This document shows positions 38,224 through 48,846 of a stretch of DNA of 64,000 nt, piece after piece; the stretch's first letter is position 1; every line of letters starts with the position of its first letter. Source of the stretch: Psychrosphaera sp. B3R10 (GTDB lineage Bacteria; Pseudomonadota; Gammaproteobacteria; Enterobacterales; Alteromonadaceae); contig NZ_JAHKQH010000007.1 in NCBI RefSeq assembly GCF_018861025.1, positions 1 to 64,000 of the forward strand. Reading direction: 5' to 3'. A model generated the notes under the pieces. The model was not told the origin of the DNA. It did not search any database and worked only from the letters and a program-made list of their open reading frames with translations. A program made the translations under genes and the position numbers.

Positions 38224-39084
38224 TCAGAAATAGCCAATTGAAACTCGGTCATTACCACTTAAATCTTTAAATGTATCAACATATTGAAAATTAAAGTCGC
38301 GTAATATGTGGCGTACTTCCACACCTTGCTCAAAGCCATGCTCTAGAATTAGTTTGCCGTTTCTTTTTAAATGACGTCGAGCGTTTTCGACAATATAACG
38401 AATGTCAGCCAATCCATGTCCTTTTGCAACCAAAGCCGTTTTAGGTTCAAACCTAACATCGCCCAGATTAAGATGTGGGTCATTTTCGTCGATATAGGGT
38501 GGGTTAGAAACGATAAAGTCGAATTTTTGATCAGCCAATGCGGTAAACCAACTGCTTTCAACAAATTGACAATTAGGGATCTGATTCAGTTTGGTATTAT
38601 GTCGCGCTAGCAATACGGCCTCGGGTATAATGTCGACACCAGTCCATTGCCATTTAGGTAAACTACTCGCTAATGATAATGCGATAGCGCCAGTACCAGT
38701 TCCTAAGTCGAGACCTTCTCCCTGCTCTGGTCCCTTAGATTCGATGATTTCCAGAACTTTTTCGACCAAAATTTCAGTATCCGGTCTTGGAATTAACGTC
38801 GAGTCGTTTACCGCCAACTCTAAATCCCAAAATGCGCGTTTACCGACAATATGCGCGATAGGACGCCCAGTTTTTCGTTCTTCGACAAGCGAAAAAAATT
38901 GGTCGCACTGCGGTGTTACTAACAACTTTTCGGGCCAAGTGAACAAGTATATTCGTTGGCAATCTAACACATGACACATCAGCAGTTCTGCGTCTAACTT
39001 GGCAGAGTCAGACAATGCAGAAAATTCGTTTGCTGCATTGTCTAACAGCTGTTTAATACTGTTTGGTAAATAGGAGTTATTCAT
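38224..39084 (-). CDS. prmC: Peptide chain release factor N5-glutamine methyltransferase
   Basis: The enzyme methylates the glutamine of the GGQ motif in release factors 1 and 2. The 286 residues have a small N-terminal helical domain (about 1-75) and a Rossmann methyltransferase domain with the SAM motif [15 protein letters not shown] near residue 118 and the substrate motif [10 protein letters not shown] near 185. It overlaps the end of prfA, its own target, by 8 bases, so the two are translationally coupled. Confidence 0.95.
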   Translation of the reverse strand: MNNSYLPNSIKQLLDNAANEFSALSDSAKLDAELLMCHVLDCQRIYLFTWPEKLLVTPQCDQFFSLVEERKTGRPIAHIVGKRAFWDLELAVNDSTLIPRPDTEILVEKVLEIIESKGPEQGEGLDLGTGTGAIALSLASSLPKWQWTGVDIIPEAVLLARHNTKLNQIPNCQFVESSWFTALADQKFDFIVSNPPYIDENDPHLNLGDVRFEPKTALVAKGHGLADIRYIVENARRHLKRNGKLILEHGFEQGVEVRHILRDFNFQYVDTFKDLSGNDRVSIGYF

Positions 39085-40162
39085 CAGCCATAGACGCTAG
39101 TAAGTCCGCCTGGTATTCGTTCATTAACGGCTGAAGTACACAGTCTAAATCACCTTCCATAATTTCATTTAATTTATATAAGGTTAAATTGATACGATGT
39201 TCTGACATACGCCCCTGTGGGAAATTATAGGTACGAACACGTTCAGAACGGTCTCCACTGGCGACCAAATTACGGCGCATGCTGGTTTCCTCAGCGTTAC
39301 GTTTTTCATCTTCCGCAGCTTGCATCCTAGCACTCAATACAGACATCGCTTTGGCTTTGTTTTTGTGCTGTGAACGTTCATCCTGACACTCAACGACAAT
39401 CCCCGTTGGGATATGGGTAATACGTACCGCCGAGTCTGTTTTATTAACGTGCTGACCACCGGCACCAGAAGCACGGTAAGTATCAATTTTTAAGTCCGCT
39501 GTATTTATTTCGATGGCTTCTGCCTCTGGAACTTCAGGCATAACAACTACAGTACATGCAGAGGTATGCACCCGACCTTGAGATTCTGTTTCTGGCACAC
39601 GTTGTACTCGGTGACCGCCAGACTCAAATTTCATCGTTCCGTAAACATTATCACCTGTGATGTGGGCAACAACTTCTTTAAATCCGCCATGTTCGCCTTC
39701 GTTGGTACTCATAAGTACCACACGCCATTTTTTAGATTCAGCGTAACGGCTGTACATTCTAAATAAATCACCGGCAAAAATAGCCGCTTCATCACCACCT
39801 GCACCTGCTCTAATTTCTAAAAAGCAGTTGTTCGAGTCGTTTGGATCACGAGGCAACATTAAAATTTGTAATTCATCTTCGTATTTTTCAATGCTGACTT
39901 TTGCTGACTTTAATTCTTCCTGCGCCATTTCACGCATTTCCGCATCGTCTTCTTCTAACATTGCTTTCGCTTCGTCTAAATCTTCACGGGCAGCTTGGTA
40001 CAATTTAAATGTTTTTGTAATGTCTTCAAGATCAGAATATTCTTTCGATAACGCTCGAAATTTTTCTTGATTACCAATGACTTCTGGGTCACTCAACAAG
40101 GCTTCTACTTCTTCGTAGCGCTCAGAGAGGCCTTCTAATTTACTCACTATCGAATCTTTCAT
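39077..40162 (-). CDS. prfA: Peptide chain release factor 1
   Basis: RF1 recognises UAA and UAG in the ribosome and releases the finished chain. The 361-residue protein carries the GGQ motif at about residues 235-237 ([13 protein letters not shown]) and a P-x-T-type anticodon motif near 190 ([14 protein letters not shown]). Its start overlaps the hemA stop (ATGA), and its end overlaps prmC by 8 bases. The hemA-prfA-prmC order is the same as in E. coli. Confidence 0.97.
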   Translation of the reverse strand: MKDSIVSKLEGLSERYEEVEALLSDPEVIGNQEKFRALSKEYSDLEDITKTFKLYQAAREDLDEAKAMLEEDDAEMREMAQEELKSAKVSIEKYEDELQILMLPRDPNDSNNCFLEIRAGAGGDEAAIFAGDLFRMYSRYAESKKWRVVLMSTNEGEHGGFKEVVAHITGDNVYGTMKFESGGHRVQRVPETESQGRVHTSACTVVVMPEVPEAEAIEINTADLKIDTYRASGAGGQHVNKTDSAVRITHIPTGIVVECQDERSQHKNKAKAMSVLSARMQAAEDEKRNAEETSMRRNLVASGDRSERVRTYNFPQGRMSEHRINLTLYKLNEIMEGDLDCVLQPLMNEYQADLLASMADE

Positions 40163-41409
40163 TGGATCCCCAATACGGTTTTAATAATAGCCAATTCTTC
40201 ATTGTTTTGTTTCTCTGCCGCATCTTTTAATGCAGACGTCGGCGCATGAATGAGTCTATTGGTTAATTTGTTAGCTAACTCTTTAAGTACCTGCTCAGCA
40301 TCATTGCCAGATTGCAGTTGATTAAGGGCTCGCTCTAATAATTCGTCTTTGACAGAAATACTTTGATCTCTGTAATCTTTGATTAGATCAACTGAGTCTA
40401 AACTGCTCAACCAATCGTCAAAGATAAATGCTTTGTCATTAATGATAATTTCTGCGTCTTCAGCGGCTGCACTTCTCGCCTGCATGTTGTTCGCTACAAT
40501 ATCTTGCAAATCGTCTACGGTATACAAATAAGCATCGTCTAAATCAGCAACTTGTGACTCAATATCTCTCGGTACCGCTAAATCAACGAGAAACATTGGT
40601 CTGTGTTTTCGTTTTTTCAGTACATTTTCTATCATGCCTTTACCGATAATAGGCAACGTACTGGCAGTCGAACTGATAACAACATCCGCTTCCATTATTT
40701 TTTCAGAAATCTGACTTAAGGTACACGTTTTGGCAGAGAATTGCTCAGCTACGGCTTCTGCACGGCTTAACGTCCGGTTCGCTACAGTGATGTCTTTTGC
40801 GCCTTGCTCATAAATATGTTTTGCTACAAGTTCGATAGTTTCACCGGCACCGACTAACAAAACGCGTTTGTCTGTAAATTGGCCAAAGACTTGTTTTGCT
40901 AATGTGACAGCAGCAAAAGCTACTGATACGGCGTTCACTGAAATATCGGTTTCCGTTCGAACTTTTTTGGCAACGGAAAACGACTGTTGAAACATCCGCT
41001 CAAAATACGTTTTAATCGTACCTACAGATTTGGCTTGTTGGTAAGCTTGTTTCACTTGCCCCAATATTTGGGGTTCTCCAATCACCATTGAATCTAACCC
41101 ACTAGCGACGCGCATTAAATGGCGAGTAGCGTCTACATCACGATGGATATATAAATGCTGTTGAAGATCAGCAGGGTTGAGCTGATGAAAATCAGCTAAC
41201 CATTTGATTACTTTTTCAGGTTCAGCCACGTCGCCAAAGCAATAAATTTCGGTTCGGTTACATGTCGATAAAATGACAGCCTCGTCACACCCCGCTTCTT
41301 TTTGCACAGTTTTTAGCGCGTCCGGTAAGTTATCCGGCGTAAACGCTAAGCGCTCGCGTAACTCAACCGAAGCCGATTTGTGATTTAAACCTAGTGCAAT
41401 AACCGTCAT
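40159..41409 (-). CDS. hemA: Glutamyl-tRNA reductase
   Basis: This NADPH enzyme reduces glutamyl-tRNA to glutamate-1-semialdehyde, the first committed step of haem synthesis by the C5 route. The 416-residue protein has the nucleophile Cys50 in [32 protein letters not shown] near 110, and the NADPH domain with [16 protein letters not shown]. The C-terminal dimerisation domain is complete. The ribosome site is weak. It is divergent from lolB across 130 bases, as in E. coli. Confidence 0.96.
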   Translation of the reverse strand: MTVIALGLNHKSASVELRERLAFTPDNLPDALKTVQKEAGCDEAVILSTCNRTEIYCFGDVAEPEKVIKWLADFHQLNPADLQQHLYIHRDVDATRHLMRVASGLDSMVIGEPQILGQVKQAYQQAKSVGTIKTYFERMFQQSFSVAKKVRTETDISVNAVSVAFAAVTLAKQVFGQFTDKRVLLVGAGETIELVAKHIYEQGAKDITVANRTLSRAEAVAEQFSAKTCTLSQISEKIMEADVVISSTASTLPIIGKGMIENVLKKRKHRPMFLVDLAVPRDIESQVADLDDAYLYTVDDLQDIVANNMQARSAAAEDAEIIINDKAFIFDDWLSSLDSVDLIKDYRDQSISVKDELLERALNQLQSGNDAEQVLKELANKLTNRLIHAPTSALKDAAEKQNNEELAIIKTVLGIQ

Positions 41410-41539
41410 ATATTGGCTTTTAAGCGCCCTGAAAATTGAAAAGCGTGCAATTCTACGAAAAACCCAAGGTTTTTAAAAGACTGAAATAGCATGTTAGAAT
41501 CGATTTTGTCGATTAAGTCACTTTTAAGCTGGAAGTTGT

Positions 41540-42196
41540 GTGAAAAATAACCATTCATTGTTCAAAATGTCCCGATATACATTAATCCTAAAGTTTTTAA
41601 CCTCAGTTTTGTTGGTAAATATCTTGGTTGCCTGCTCATTAATGCCAAAAACCAATATAAAAAACATCGCAGACATGCAAACTGCAGCAGAATTATCACA
41701 TTGGACGGCCCGTGGAAAAATGATGATTGCCACGAACAATGAAAAAGTATCGGGCTATTTTTATTGGCAACAAAAAGGCGACAATTTTGAATTTTCACTG
41801 AATACCTTAATTGGTATTAATATGTTCGAATTATCTGTTAACGATGATGAAGCCGAACTGACTATTGACGGTAAAACGTATTATGGACATACCGCTGAAA
41901 TATTAGTTGCGCAGCTAACGGGTTATCAGTTACCTATTTCACAATTACGTTTCTGGGTCCTTGGTGTTCAGCAATCCACTGAGCAATCGACTAAAAACAA
42001 TCTTAAAACCAAGACAAAGTTAGATGAGAAAGGCAGATTAAAACATATTGAAGTTTTTCATGGCGATGCTATTTGGCAAATTGATTACCAAAGTTGGCGT
42101 TCTGTGATGCAATTTGATTTACCGAAAAGCTTACAGCTAAAATCGCCGAATAATCGTATTAAACTCTCTATTACAGACTGGGCATTACAAGGTTAA
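41540..42196 (+). CDS. lolB: Outer-membrane lipoprotein insertion factor LolB
   Basis: LolB receives lipoproteins from LolA and inserts them into the outer membrane. The 218-residue precursor has a signal peptide with the lipobox LVAC at about residues 29-32, so Cys32 would be the acylated residue. The mature part shows the LolB pattern ARGKMMIAT...VSGYFYWQQKGDNFEFSLNTLIG. The start is a GTG with GGAAG 4 bases upstream; an ATG at 41567 is an alternative giving a shorter signal peptide. ispE follows after 3 bases. Confidence 0.9.
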   Translation: MKNNHSLFKMSRYTLILKFLTSVLLVNILVACSLMPKTNIKNIADMQTAAELSHWTARGKMMIATNNEKVSGYFYWQQKGDNFEFSLNTLIGINMFELSVNDDEAELTIDGKTYYGHTAEILVAQLTGYQLPISQLRFWVLGVQQSTEQSTKNNLKTKTKLDEKGRLKHIEVFHGDAIWQIDYQSWRSVMQFDLPKSLQLKSPNNRIKLSITDWALQG

Positions 42197-42199
42197 TCC

Positions 42200-43063
42200 A
42201 TGACACATCAAAAACTAACCTTACCTTCACCGGCAAAGTTGAACCTATTTTTACACATTAATGGTCGGCTAGAAAACGGCTATCATGAATTGCAATCTTT
42301 GTTTCATTTTATCGATTATGGCGACACGATGACCTTTGAAACAAACGCCAGTGGGAAGATTACGCTGTCTTGTAATATCAAAGCATTAGAAACTGACGAT
42401 AACTTGGTCCTCAAAGCAGCAAATCTACTGGTTAACTTAACACTAAATAAGGTTGAAAAAGGCGTTCATATTACATTAAATAAACGGTTGCCAATGGGTG
42501 GTGGCGTTGGTGGAGGCTCGTCAAACGCGGCAACCACAATGTTAGCCCTCAATTCACTATGGGACTTAGGGCATTCCACCGCCGATTTAGAGGCCCTAGG
42601 GAATACACTAGGTGCCGATGTCCCTATTTTTATTCGTGGCAAAAGTTCAATTGCTGAAGGTACCGGAGACAAAATGTGTACCTATAATGTACATAATGCT
42701 TGGTATTTAGTATTAACTCCTAATGCCCATGTAAATACTAAAGAATTATTTAGTCATCCTGAACTCCCGAGAAACACGCCAAAACTCGACAATAACACGT
42801 TAAATTACAGTGGGATCACGACAGATCTAAAAAATGACTTCCAAAGTTTAGTCGTTAAAAAGTATCCAATCATTGCCAAAGCACTGCAGTGGTTGTTAGA
42901 ATACGCGCCGTCTCGTATGACTGGGACAGGTGCTTGTGTTTTTGCAGAATTTGCAACTGAACAACAAGCCCAAAAAGTATTTCAACAATTGCCTGAAGAG
43001 TTATCTGGATTCGTCGCGAAAGGTTGTAATATTTCGCCGACACATCAAGTTCTTTTTGGATAA
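42200..43063 (+). CDS. ispE: 4-diphosphocytidyl-2-C-methyl-D-erythritol kinase
   Basis: This GHMP kinase phosphorylates CDP-methylerythritol in the non-mevalonate isoprenoid pathway. Its 287 residues begin LPSPAKLNLFLHINGR. They carry the ATP loop PMGGGVGGGSSNAATT near residue 95 and a late MTGTGACVFAEF motif. The gene starts 3 bases after lolB and precedes prs, the standard gammaproteobacterial order. Confidence 0.96.
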   Translation: MTHQKLTLPSPAKLNLFLHINGRLENGYHELQSLFHFIDYGDTMTFETNASGKITLSCNIKALETDDNLVLKAANLLVNLTLNKVEKGVHITLNKRLPMGGGVGGGSSNAATTMLALNSLWDLGHSTADLEALGNTLGADVPIFIRGKSSIAEGTGDKMCTYNVHNAWYLVLTPNAHVNTKELFSHPELPRNTPKLDNNTLNYSGITTDLKNDFQSLVVKKYPIIAKALQWLLEYAPSRMTGTGACVFAEFATEQQAQKVFQQLPEELSGFVAKGCNISPTHQVLFG

Positions 43064-43134
43064 TATCGTGGAGGTTACGGCAACTTTTGTCTATCCTCTG
43101 AAAATGTATCGCAACAAAGCCTTAGGAAATATCC

Positions 43135-44091
43135 GTGCCTGATATTAAGATTTTCGCTGGAAACGCTACCCCAGAACTTGCAGAAGTCATCAGTAAACGT
43201 CTCGACATAAACCTTGGAAACGCAACAGTTGGTCGCTTTAGCGACGGCGAAATTAGTGTCCAAATCCATGATAACGTACGTGGTTCAGATGTATTTATCG
43301 TGCAATCTACTTGTGCACCATGTAATGACAACCTAATGGAACTCATTGTTATGGTCGACGCCTTGCGTCGTGCATCTGCCGGTAGAATTACCGCAGTCAT
43401 TCCATACTTTGGTTATGCCCGTCAAGACCGTCGTGTTCGTTCTGCTCGTGTTCCAATTACAGCGAAAGTTGTCGCAGACTTTTTGTCTAGCGTTGGTGTA
43501 GACCGCGTTTTAACGGTTGATTTACATGCCGAACAAATCCAAGGGTTTTTCGACGTACCAGTTGATAACGTATTTGGTAGCCCTATTCTAGTTGAAGACA
43601 TGCGCAAACATGGCTTTAACATTGCCGACGATACCGTCATTGTATCACCAGATATTGGTGGTGTTGTGCGTGCTAGAGCCATCGCGAAATTATTAGATGA
43701 CAAAGATTTAGCGATTATCGACAAACGTCGTCCGCAGGCGAATGTTGCACAAGTAATGCACATCATCGGTGATGTAGCAGGTCGTGACTGTATTATGGTT
43801 GATGACATGATTGATACCGGTGGTACATTATGTAAAGCGGCAGAGGCATTAAAGCAACACGGCGCAAAACGAGTATTTGCCTATGCAACTCATCCAGTAT
43901 TTTCAGGCAACGCGATCGAAAACTTAAAAAATTCAGTTATTGATGAAGTTATCGTGACAGACTCTATTCCTTTGTCACCAGAAATTGCAGCATTACCAAA
44001 TGTTCGTAAATTGACACTAGGTAACATGCTAGCTGAAGCAATTCGTCGTTTAAGCAACGAAGAATCTATCTCTGCGATGTTCGAACACTAA
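43135..44091 (+). CDS. prs: Ribose-phosphate pyrophosphokinase
   Basis: The enzyme makes PRPP from ribose 5-phosphate and ATP for nucleotide, histidine and tryptophan synthesis. The 318 residues (E. coli 315) start [16 protein letters not shown]. They contain the ATP-binding [10 protein letters not shown], the pyrophosphate-binding [13 protein letters not shown] and the PRPP loop [13 protein letters not shown]. The start is a GTG with AGGA upstream. A strong terminator follows directly. Confidence 0.97.
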   Translation: MPDIKIFAGNATPELAEVISKRLDINLGNATVGRFSDGEISVQIHDNVRGSDVFIVQSTCAPCNDNLMELIVMVDALRRASAGRITAVIPYFGYARQDRRVRSARVPITAKVVADFLSSVGVDRVLTVDLHAEQIQGFFDVPVDNVFGSPILVEDMRKHGFNIADDTVIVSPDIGGVVRARAIAKLLDDKDLAIIDKRRPQANVAQVMHIIGDVAGRDCIMVDDMIDTGGTLCKAAEALKQHGAKRVFAYATHPVFSGNAIENLKNSVIDEVIVTDSIPLSPEIAALPNVRKLTLGNMLAEAIRRLSNEESISAMFEH

Positions 44092-44115
44092 TCTCGTACA
44101 CATCTACCAGAGATC

Positions 44116-44143
44116 AAAAAAGCGACAATAAGTCGCTTTTTTT
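44116..44143. terminator. Terminator after prs
   Basis: AAAAAAGCGAC (44116-44126) and GTCGCTTTTTTT (44132-44143) form a GC-centred stem with a 5-base loop and T-runs on both strands. It can serve prs on the plus strand and the convergent lipoprotein gene on the minus strand. Confidence 0.85.
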
Positions 44144-44238
44144 GTGCTTGTTGGTCAACGTTAAACTGAACAACGAGTCAAAGATATCAAATAAGCATCA
44201 AGAGACAATGGCTATCCCTTGATGCTGTTATTGCTAAA

Positions 44239-46140
44239 TTACTTTTCAGTTACTTGATAAATAGTAACTGTACCACTTACTTCATTACCAATGATCAACA
44301 ACGGATTTCCTGATGGGCTATCTTCAGCTGATACAAACTTGATGCTTTCAGGTCCTAAATCTCCTGCAGAATCGACGTTTTCGCAATCCATCCCTTCAGC
44401 TTCATCACATGGATTATCTAGGTCATCATCCATTTCGTAATCTACGTCAAAATCACGATTGTTATAATGGGCAACAAAGCTAGCATTAAATGGGTTTGTT
44501 ACGTCATAGACAAATAAGTCCCCGGCACGTTCTTGAGCAATAAATGCGTAGTTACGGTTTTCAATCATTCCCACATCAATAGCTTCTGGCTCACCACCTT
44601 TGTCATCTGAACGATTATCACCGGTATTCTCCGTATGTGCTGCATTAAAGTATTCACCTAGAATCGCAGATGAAATTTTACCAAACTCATCACCTGAATC
44701 GTAAACTTGATTGATGTTTTGATCCCAAATCGAAAATGAACGTGCTCCGTAGCTGTATAGCGATTCAAATTCGCCGTCGTTATCCGCATCACCCATCGAC
44801 GTTGTAACTTTTAATCGACCTAAGCCATCTTTGCCACCAGAGTGATCATATATTGACTGTAACTCAGTAGATAACGTCTTATTTTCTTCATCCGGGTCAA
44901 TAAGATCTTTAACTCTTACTTCTTCCGAATACGCATCGTAGTCTCGAGAGTCACCTTCATTCGCAGAAACTATAAAGGTCGCACCGTTCCAACTGTAAGT
45001 AGCAATAGAATCAGGTTGATACATACCTAATAACCCAGGTACAGATTGGAATGTCGCAAGTTCGTCCTTGTTGGTAAAGTCGAGCTCGTAGTTTGACCAA
45101 TCTTTATAACCGAGCGGTTTAACTTCAACGGTCATCTTCGTTAAATCAACCACACCAATTGCATTGTTTTCTTGCAGTGATACGTAAGCCATCTTGCTAT
45201 CAGCAGAAACAGCGATGTATTCAGGTTCAATATCTTTTGCTGCCGTGTTGCCCGTTGGTCCCGCAAACTTCACGCCCATTTCTTGTAAAAGGGTCATTTG
45301 TTCTTCTGGTGTATCGTAATCTTCTGGGTCTAATAAATCGCTTTTAAATACCAAATCAGAAGTGAAATTAACCGCTTCTGCTTTATCTGCAGGCACAGAT
45401 GACGCCACTGCAATGACGCTAATCGTCCCTTCTGGATCAACACTATAATCAGTTGCAGGTTCACCTTCATTAGCAACCAATACCTTAGTGCCATCTGGTG
45501 TAAATGTTACCATATCTGGTAAGGCGCCAACTTCAACTGCTTTGACAAAAGTTCCTTTACCCATAACGTCTAATTCGTAAAACAGTACAGCGCCGTTATC
45601 TTGTTTTACTTTCGCTTCAACAGCGATGGCTAACAAGTTGCCCTTTATCGCTATCGAGTTTGCTCCGCCAAGCATAATTGTTTTATCTGAGTCATCAGCT
45701 TGTTTAACCAAAACTGAATCGGCATAGGTAAATGCTGTTGATGAAAGGCTATTATCGCTAGTCGGTGTACTAACTGGGACAGTAGATAATGTTGCTAAAC
45801 TGATAACGTCTATTTGATTTGTAGCGCTGTTGACTGCAAACGCTGAGTTTGACGTTTTATGAAACTGAACAATTTCCGCCGCTGATTTTCCATAAACTCC
45901 TGTCGCGAAACGACCAACTATCTCGATGTTTAGCTCAACAGGATAATTTTTTCCCGCCGCACCATCAGCGCCCGCTGCGCCATCAGCACCTGCAGCACCA
46001 TTTGCACCATCAGCACCGGCTTCACCAACCAGCCCTTGTTCACCTTGAATGCCCTGCTCTCCATCTTCAACTGAACATCCTGTTAAAATCCCGACAATAG
46101 TCGCACTCAATAATGTTAATTTTAAATTAGCGAAACTCAT
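44239..46140 (-). CDS. Choice-of-anchor I family lipoprotein with collagen-like repeat
   Basis: This 633-residue secreted lipoprotein has a signal peptide ending in the lipobox LTGC (about residues 19-22 from this start). It then has about twelve Gly-X-Y triplets (about 27-64, such as GADGANGAAGADGAAG), collagen-like and Asp/Glu-rich. The rest looks like a beta-propeller of the choice-of-anchor I type: VLVANEGEPATDYSVDPEGTI and FIVSANEGDSRDYDAYSEEV (each shown by its NEGE/NEGDSRDY core) are its recurring signatures. Acidic loops such as DADNDGEFES suggest calcium binding. Its function is unknown, perhaps phosphoester- or adhesion-related. The ATG at 46140 is preferred over a GTG at 46149. It is monocistronic. 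Confidence 0.82.
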   Translation of the reverse strand: MSFANLKLTLLSATIVGILTGCSVEDGEQGIQGEQGLVGEAGADGANGAAGADGAAGADGAAGKNYPVELNIEIVGRFATGVYGKSAAEIVQFHKTSNSAFAVNSATNQIDVISLATLSTVPVSTPTSDNSLSSTAFTYADSVLVKQADDSDKTIMLGGANSIAIKGNLLAIAVEAKVKQDNGAVLFYELDVMGKGTFVKAVEVGALPDMVTFTPDGTKVLVANEGEPATDYSVDPEGTISVIAVASSVPADKAEAVNFTSDLVFKSDLLDPEDYDTPEEQMTLLQEMGVKFAGPTGNTAAKDIEPEYIAVSADSKMAYVSLQENNAIGVVDLTKMTVEVKPLGYKDWSNYELDFTNKDELATFQSVPGLLGMYQPDSIATYSWNGATFIVSANEGDSRDYDAYSEEVRVKDLIDPDEENKTLSTELQSIYDHSGGKDGLGRLKVTTSMGDADNDGEFESLYSYGARSFSIWDQNINQVYDSGDEFGKISSAILGEYFNAAHTENTGDNRSDDKGGEPEAIDVGMIENRNYAFIAQERAGDLFVYDVTNPFNASFVAHYNNRDFDVDYEMDDDLDNPCDEAEGMDCENVDSAGDLGPESIKFVSAEDSPSGNPLLIIGNEVSGTVTIYQVTEK

Positions 46141-46308
46141 TTTATCCACTTACCTATTATTTTTATTAAATTAGGTCGAAGAGGTTAATGAACAAAGATG
46201 TAAATTTGACGGCAGTTTTGAAACAAATTTATGACCAATAAAAAGTAATATGACACTTTTTTTTAATCACAATAAAAATGACGTCTTTTTGTAATGTTCA
46301 TAAAACGG

Positions 46309-46337
46309 TTGTGGTCTATTGACCTTTCAATTAGAAT
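46309..46337 (+). promoter_or_regulatory. Promoter of rplY
   Basis: -35 TTGTGG (46309-46314), a 17-base spacer and -10 TAGAAT (46332-46337) are followed by a GC-rich ACGCCGCCTC discriminator. The GC-rich start region suggests growth-rate or stringent control, as expected for a ribosomal protein gene. Confidence 0.6.
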
Positions 46338-46343
46338 ACGCCG

Positions 46344-46427
46344 CCTCTCATTTTTGAGGGGGTCGAGTTTTCTCTTGGTCGCGGGAGGAAACATACTTAA
46401 CTTATTTAAAGTTTTTTGGAGAATTCC
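46344..46427 (+). other. 5' leader of rplY, possible L25 autoregulatory RNA
   Basis: About 85 bases separate the promoter from the ATG. The leader has a short hairpin CCTC (46344-46347) / GAGG (46356-46359), a second CTC/GAG pairing around 46372-46386 and a GGGAGGAAAC segment that is not the true ribosome site. L25 normally binds 5S rRNA, and leaders imitating rRNA sites are known for several ribosomal proteins. That this leader does so is inference. Confidence 0.35.
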
Positions 46428-47051
46428 ATGTCTGAAGCTATTTACACATTAGAAGCTACAGTTCGTTCTGATAAAGGTACGGGTGCGAGCCGCCGCCTAC
46501 GTCACGACAAACAAGTTCCTGCAATTATATACGGTGCGGATAAAGAGCCGCAAAACCTAGCCCTTTCTCATAATAAAGTATGGTTAGCGCAGGAAAATGA
46601 AGGTTTCTATTCACATATCCTTACGTTAGTAATTGATGGTGCAAAAGAAGAAGTTATTCTTAAAGATATGCAACGTCACCCTTGGAAAAACCAAGTTTTA
46701 CACTTAGATTTCCAACGTGTAGACGCGAAACATAAATTACACACTAAAGTTCCTGTTCACTTCGTTGGCGAAGAAGCAGCAATTAAGAAAGGTGGCGTAA
46801 TTACTCACGTTGCAAATGAATTAGAAATCACTTGTCTTCCTAAGAACTTACCTGAGTTCATCGAAGTAAACGTTGCAGATATGGAAGTTGGTCAAACTCT
46901 TCACATCAGTGAAATTACGTTACCAGCTGGCGTTGAATCTGTTGAGTTAACTAAAGGTGAATCTCACGACAACGCAGTTGTAACATTGCACGCTCCTAAA
47001 GGCGCTGCAGCAGCTGACGAAGACTCTGAAGAAGCAGCTGACGCTGAATAA
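46428..47051 (+). CDS. rplY: 50S ribosomal protein L25 (long, Ctc-type)
   Basis: L25 binds 5S rRNA loop E in the central protuberance of the large subunit. The 207-residue protein is the two-domain form: an N-terminal L25 domain (about 1-95, with [12 protein letters not shown] near the start) plus a C-terminal Ctc/TL5 beta domain. E. coli has only the first (94 residues). The tail is acidic ([11 protein letters not shown]). GGAG lies 6 bases before the ATG at 46428; the frame upstream to 46416 would include that site. pth follows after 27 bases. Confidence 0.95.
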   Translation: MSEAIYTLEATVRSDKGTGASRRLRHDKQVPAIIYGADKEPQNLALSHNKVWLAQENEGFYSHILTLVIDGAKEEVILKDMQRHPWKNQVLHLDFQRVDAKHKLHTKVPVHFVGEEAAIKKGGVITHVANELEITCLPKNLPEFIEVNVADMEVGQTLHISEITLPAGVESVELTKGESHDNAVVTLHAPKGAAAADEDSEEAADAE

Positions 47052-47078
47052 TTGAATGATTGAGCTTACGGACAATTC

Positions 47079-47669
47079 GTGAGTAGCACCATTCAACTTA
47101 TCGTGGGCCTGGCAAATCCAGGCCCCGAATATCAACACACCCGCCATAATGCTGGAGCTTGGTTCATCGAAGAACTTTGCCGAGCCAATAATGTTTCTTT
47201 AAAAAACGATCCTAAATATTTTGGATATACCGCAAAGATCAATTTTGCTGGACAAGATATTCGTCTCTTAGTACCAACCACGTTCATGAATTTAAGCGGT
47301 AAATCAGTTGCTGCCCTTGCAAATTTCTTCAAGATAAAACCAGAAGAAATCTTAGTTGCACATGACGAACTTGATATGCAACCTGGTGTTGCCAAGTTTA
47401 AAAAAGGTGGTGGCCACGGCGGTCATAACGGATTAAAAGATATTATTGCAAAACTCGCAAACAATAGAGAATTTTATCGTCTGCGAATTGGAATTGGTCA
47501 CCCCGGAAGTCGGGAAAAAGTGACAGGTTGGGTGTTGGGTAAAGCCCCCCGAAATGATCAAGAATTAATGGATGCAGCGATTGACGAAGCCGTTCGTTGC
47601 ACCGAGATCTGGCTTAAACAAGATTTAAAGAAGGCGCAAAATCGCCTTCACTCGTTTAGTGCCAGTTAA
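47079..47669 (+). CDS. pth: Peptidyl-tRNA hydrolase
   Basis: The enzyme releases tRNAs from prematurely dropped peptidyl-tRNA. The 196-residue protein has [12 protein letters not shown] with the conserved Asn, TRHNAGAWF with the catalytic His23, [11 protein letters not shown] with the catalytic Asp and [11 protein letters not shown]. The start is a GTG with an ACGGA-like site upstream. It is cotranscribed with rplY and ychF; this trio is conserved in gammaproteobacteria. Confidence 0.96.
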   Translation: MSSTIQLIVGLANPGPEYQHTRHNAGAWFIEELCRANNVSLKNDPKYFGYTAKINFAGQDIRLLVPTTFMNLSGKSVAALANFFKIKPEEILVAHDELDMQPGVAKFKKGGGHGGHNGLKDIIAKLANNREFYRLRIGIGHPGSREKVTGWVLGKAPRNDQELMDAAIDEAVRCTEIWLKQDLKKAQNRLHSFSAS

Positions 47670-47712
47670 CAAACTAATTGCTTACATAGCAAATTAACAA
47701 AAAGGAACCATC

Positions 47713-48804
47713 ATGGGTTTTAAATGTGGCATCGTTGGTCTACCCAATGTCGGAAAATCAACATTATTTAATGCTTTAACAAAAGCAGGTATTGAAGCAG
47801 CAAACTTCCCATTTTGTACAATTGAACCCAATACTGGTGTAGTTCCTGTTCCAGATCTTCGATTAGACAAGTTGGCTGCAATAGTTAATCCACAACGTAT
47901 CCTGCCAACAACAATGGAATTTGTTGACATCGCAGGTCTAGTAAAAGGTGCGAGTAAAGGCGAAGGGCTTGGTAATCAATTTCTTGCTAACATTCGTGAA
48001 ACCGATGCAATCGGTCACGTTGTTCGTTGTTTTGAAGACGAAAATATCGTCCACGTTGCCGGAAAAGTAAACCCACAGGAAGATATTGACGTAATCAATA
48101 CTGAGTTGGCCTTGTCTGACATGGACTCAATTGATAAAGCAATTTTCCGTAACTCAAAAAAGGCCAAAGGCGGCGACAAAGACGCTAAATTTGAAAATGC
48201 GACACTTGAGAAATTAAAAGCGGTTGTTGACGAAGGTGGCATGGCTCGTTCTGTTGAGTTAACAAAAGAAGAATTAGCTGCAGTAAGCTATTTAAATCTG
48301 CTTACGATGAAACCAACCATGTATATTGCCAACGTTGCTGAAGATGGATTTGAGAACAATCCATTTTTAGATTTAGTGCGTGAAATCGCAGAAAATGAAA
48401 ATGCAGTTGTCGTAGCGGTATGTGCGTCGATTGAATCTGAATTGTCTGAATTAGAGCCTGAAGACCTAGCCGAATTTATGGAAGACTTAGGTTGGGAAGA
48501 ACCAGGTTTAAATCGAGTGATCCGTTCAGGTTATGAATTATTAAATCTAAATACCTATTTCACTGCAGGTGTCAAAGAAGTTAGAGCCTGGACATATACT
48601 GAAGGTTCTACTGCGCCACAGGCGGCTGGTAAAATTCATACGGACTTTGAAAAAGGCTTTATCCGAGCTGAAATCGTCAGTTATAACGACTTTGTTGAAT
48701 TTGGTGGTGAAGCGGGTGCCAAAGACAACGGTAAATGGCGATTAGAAGGTAAAGATTACATTGTTAAAGATGGTGACGTAATCCATTTCCGATTTAACGT
48801 GTAA
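47713..48804 (+). CDS. ychF: Redox-regulated ATPase YchF (OLA1/Obg-like)
   Basis: This 363-residue P-loop NTPase of the Obg family binds ATP in preference to GTP and associates with ribosomes. It shows [15 protein letters not shown] at the start, the switch region [20 protein letters not shown], a coiled helical insert (about 130-200) and a C-terminal TGS domain ending [17 protein letters not shown] lies 5 bases before the ATG. A strong terminator follows. Confidence 0.97.
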   Translation: MGFKCGIVGLPNVGKSTLFNALTKAGIEAANFPFCTIEPNTGVVPVPDLRLDKLAAIVNPQRILPTTMEFVDIAGLVKGASKGEGLGNQFLANIRETDAIGHVVRCFEDENIVHVAGKVNPQEDIDVINTELALSDMDSIDKAIFRNSKKAKGGDKDAKFENATLEKLKAVVDEGGMARSVELTKEELAAVSYLNLLTMKPTMYIANVAEDGFENNPFLDLVREIAENENAVVVAVCASIESELSELEPEDLAEFMEDLGWEEPGLNRVIRSGYELLNLNTYFTAGVKEVRAWTYTEGSTAPQAAGKIHTDFEKGFIRAEIVSYNDFVEFGGEAGAKDNGKWRLEGKDYIVKDGDVIHFRFNV

Positions 48805-48820
48805 ACCTATATTTATCGAT

Positions 48821-48846
48821 AAAAGGGGCTTAAGCCCCTTTTTTAA
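48821..48846 (+). terminator. Terminator after ychF
   Basis: The palindrome AAAAGGGGCTTAAGCCCCTTTT (given here as arms AAAAGGGGC and GCCCCTTTT) lies 16 bases past the stop and runs into TTTTTT. It is a classic rho-independent terminator for the rplY-pth-ychF transcript. Confidence 0.9.
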
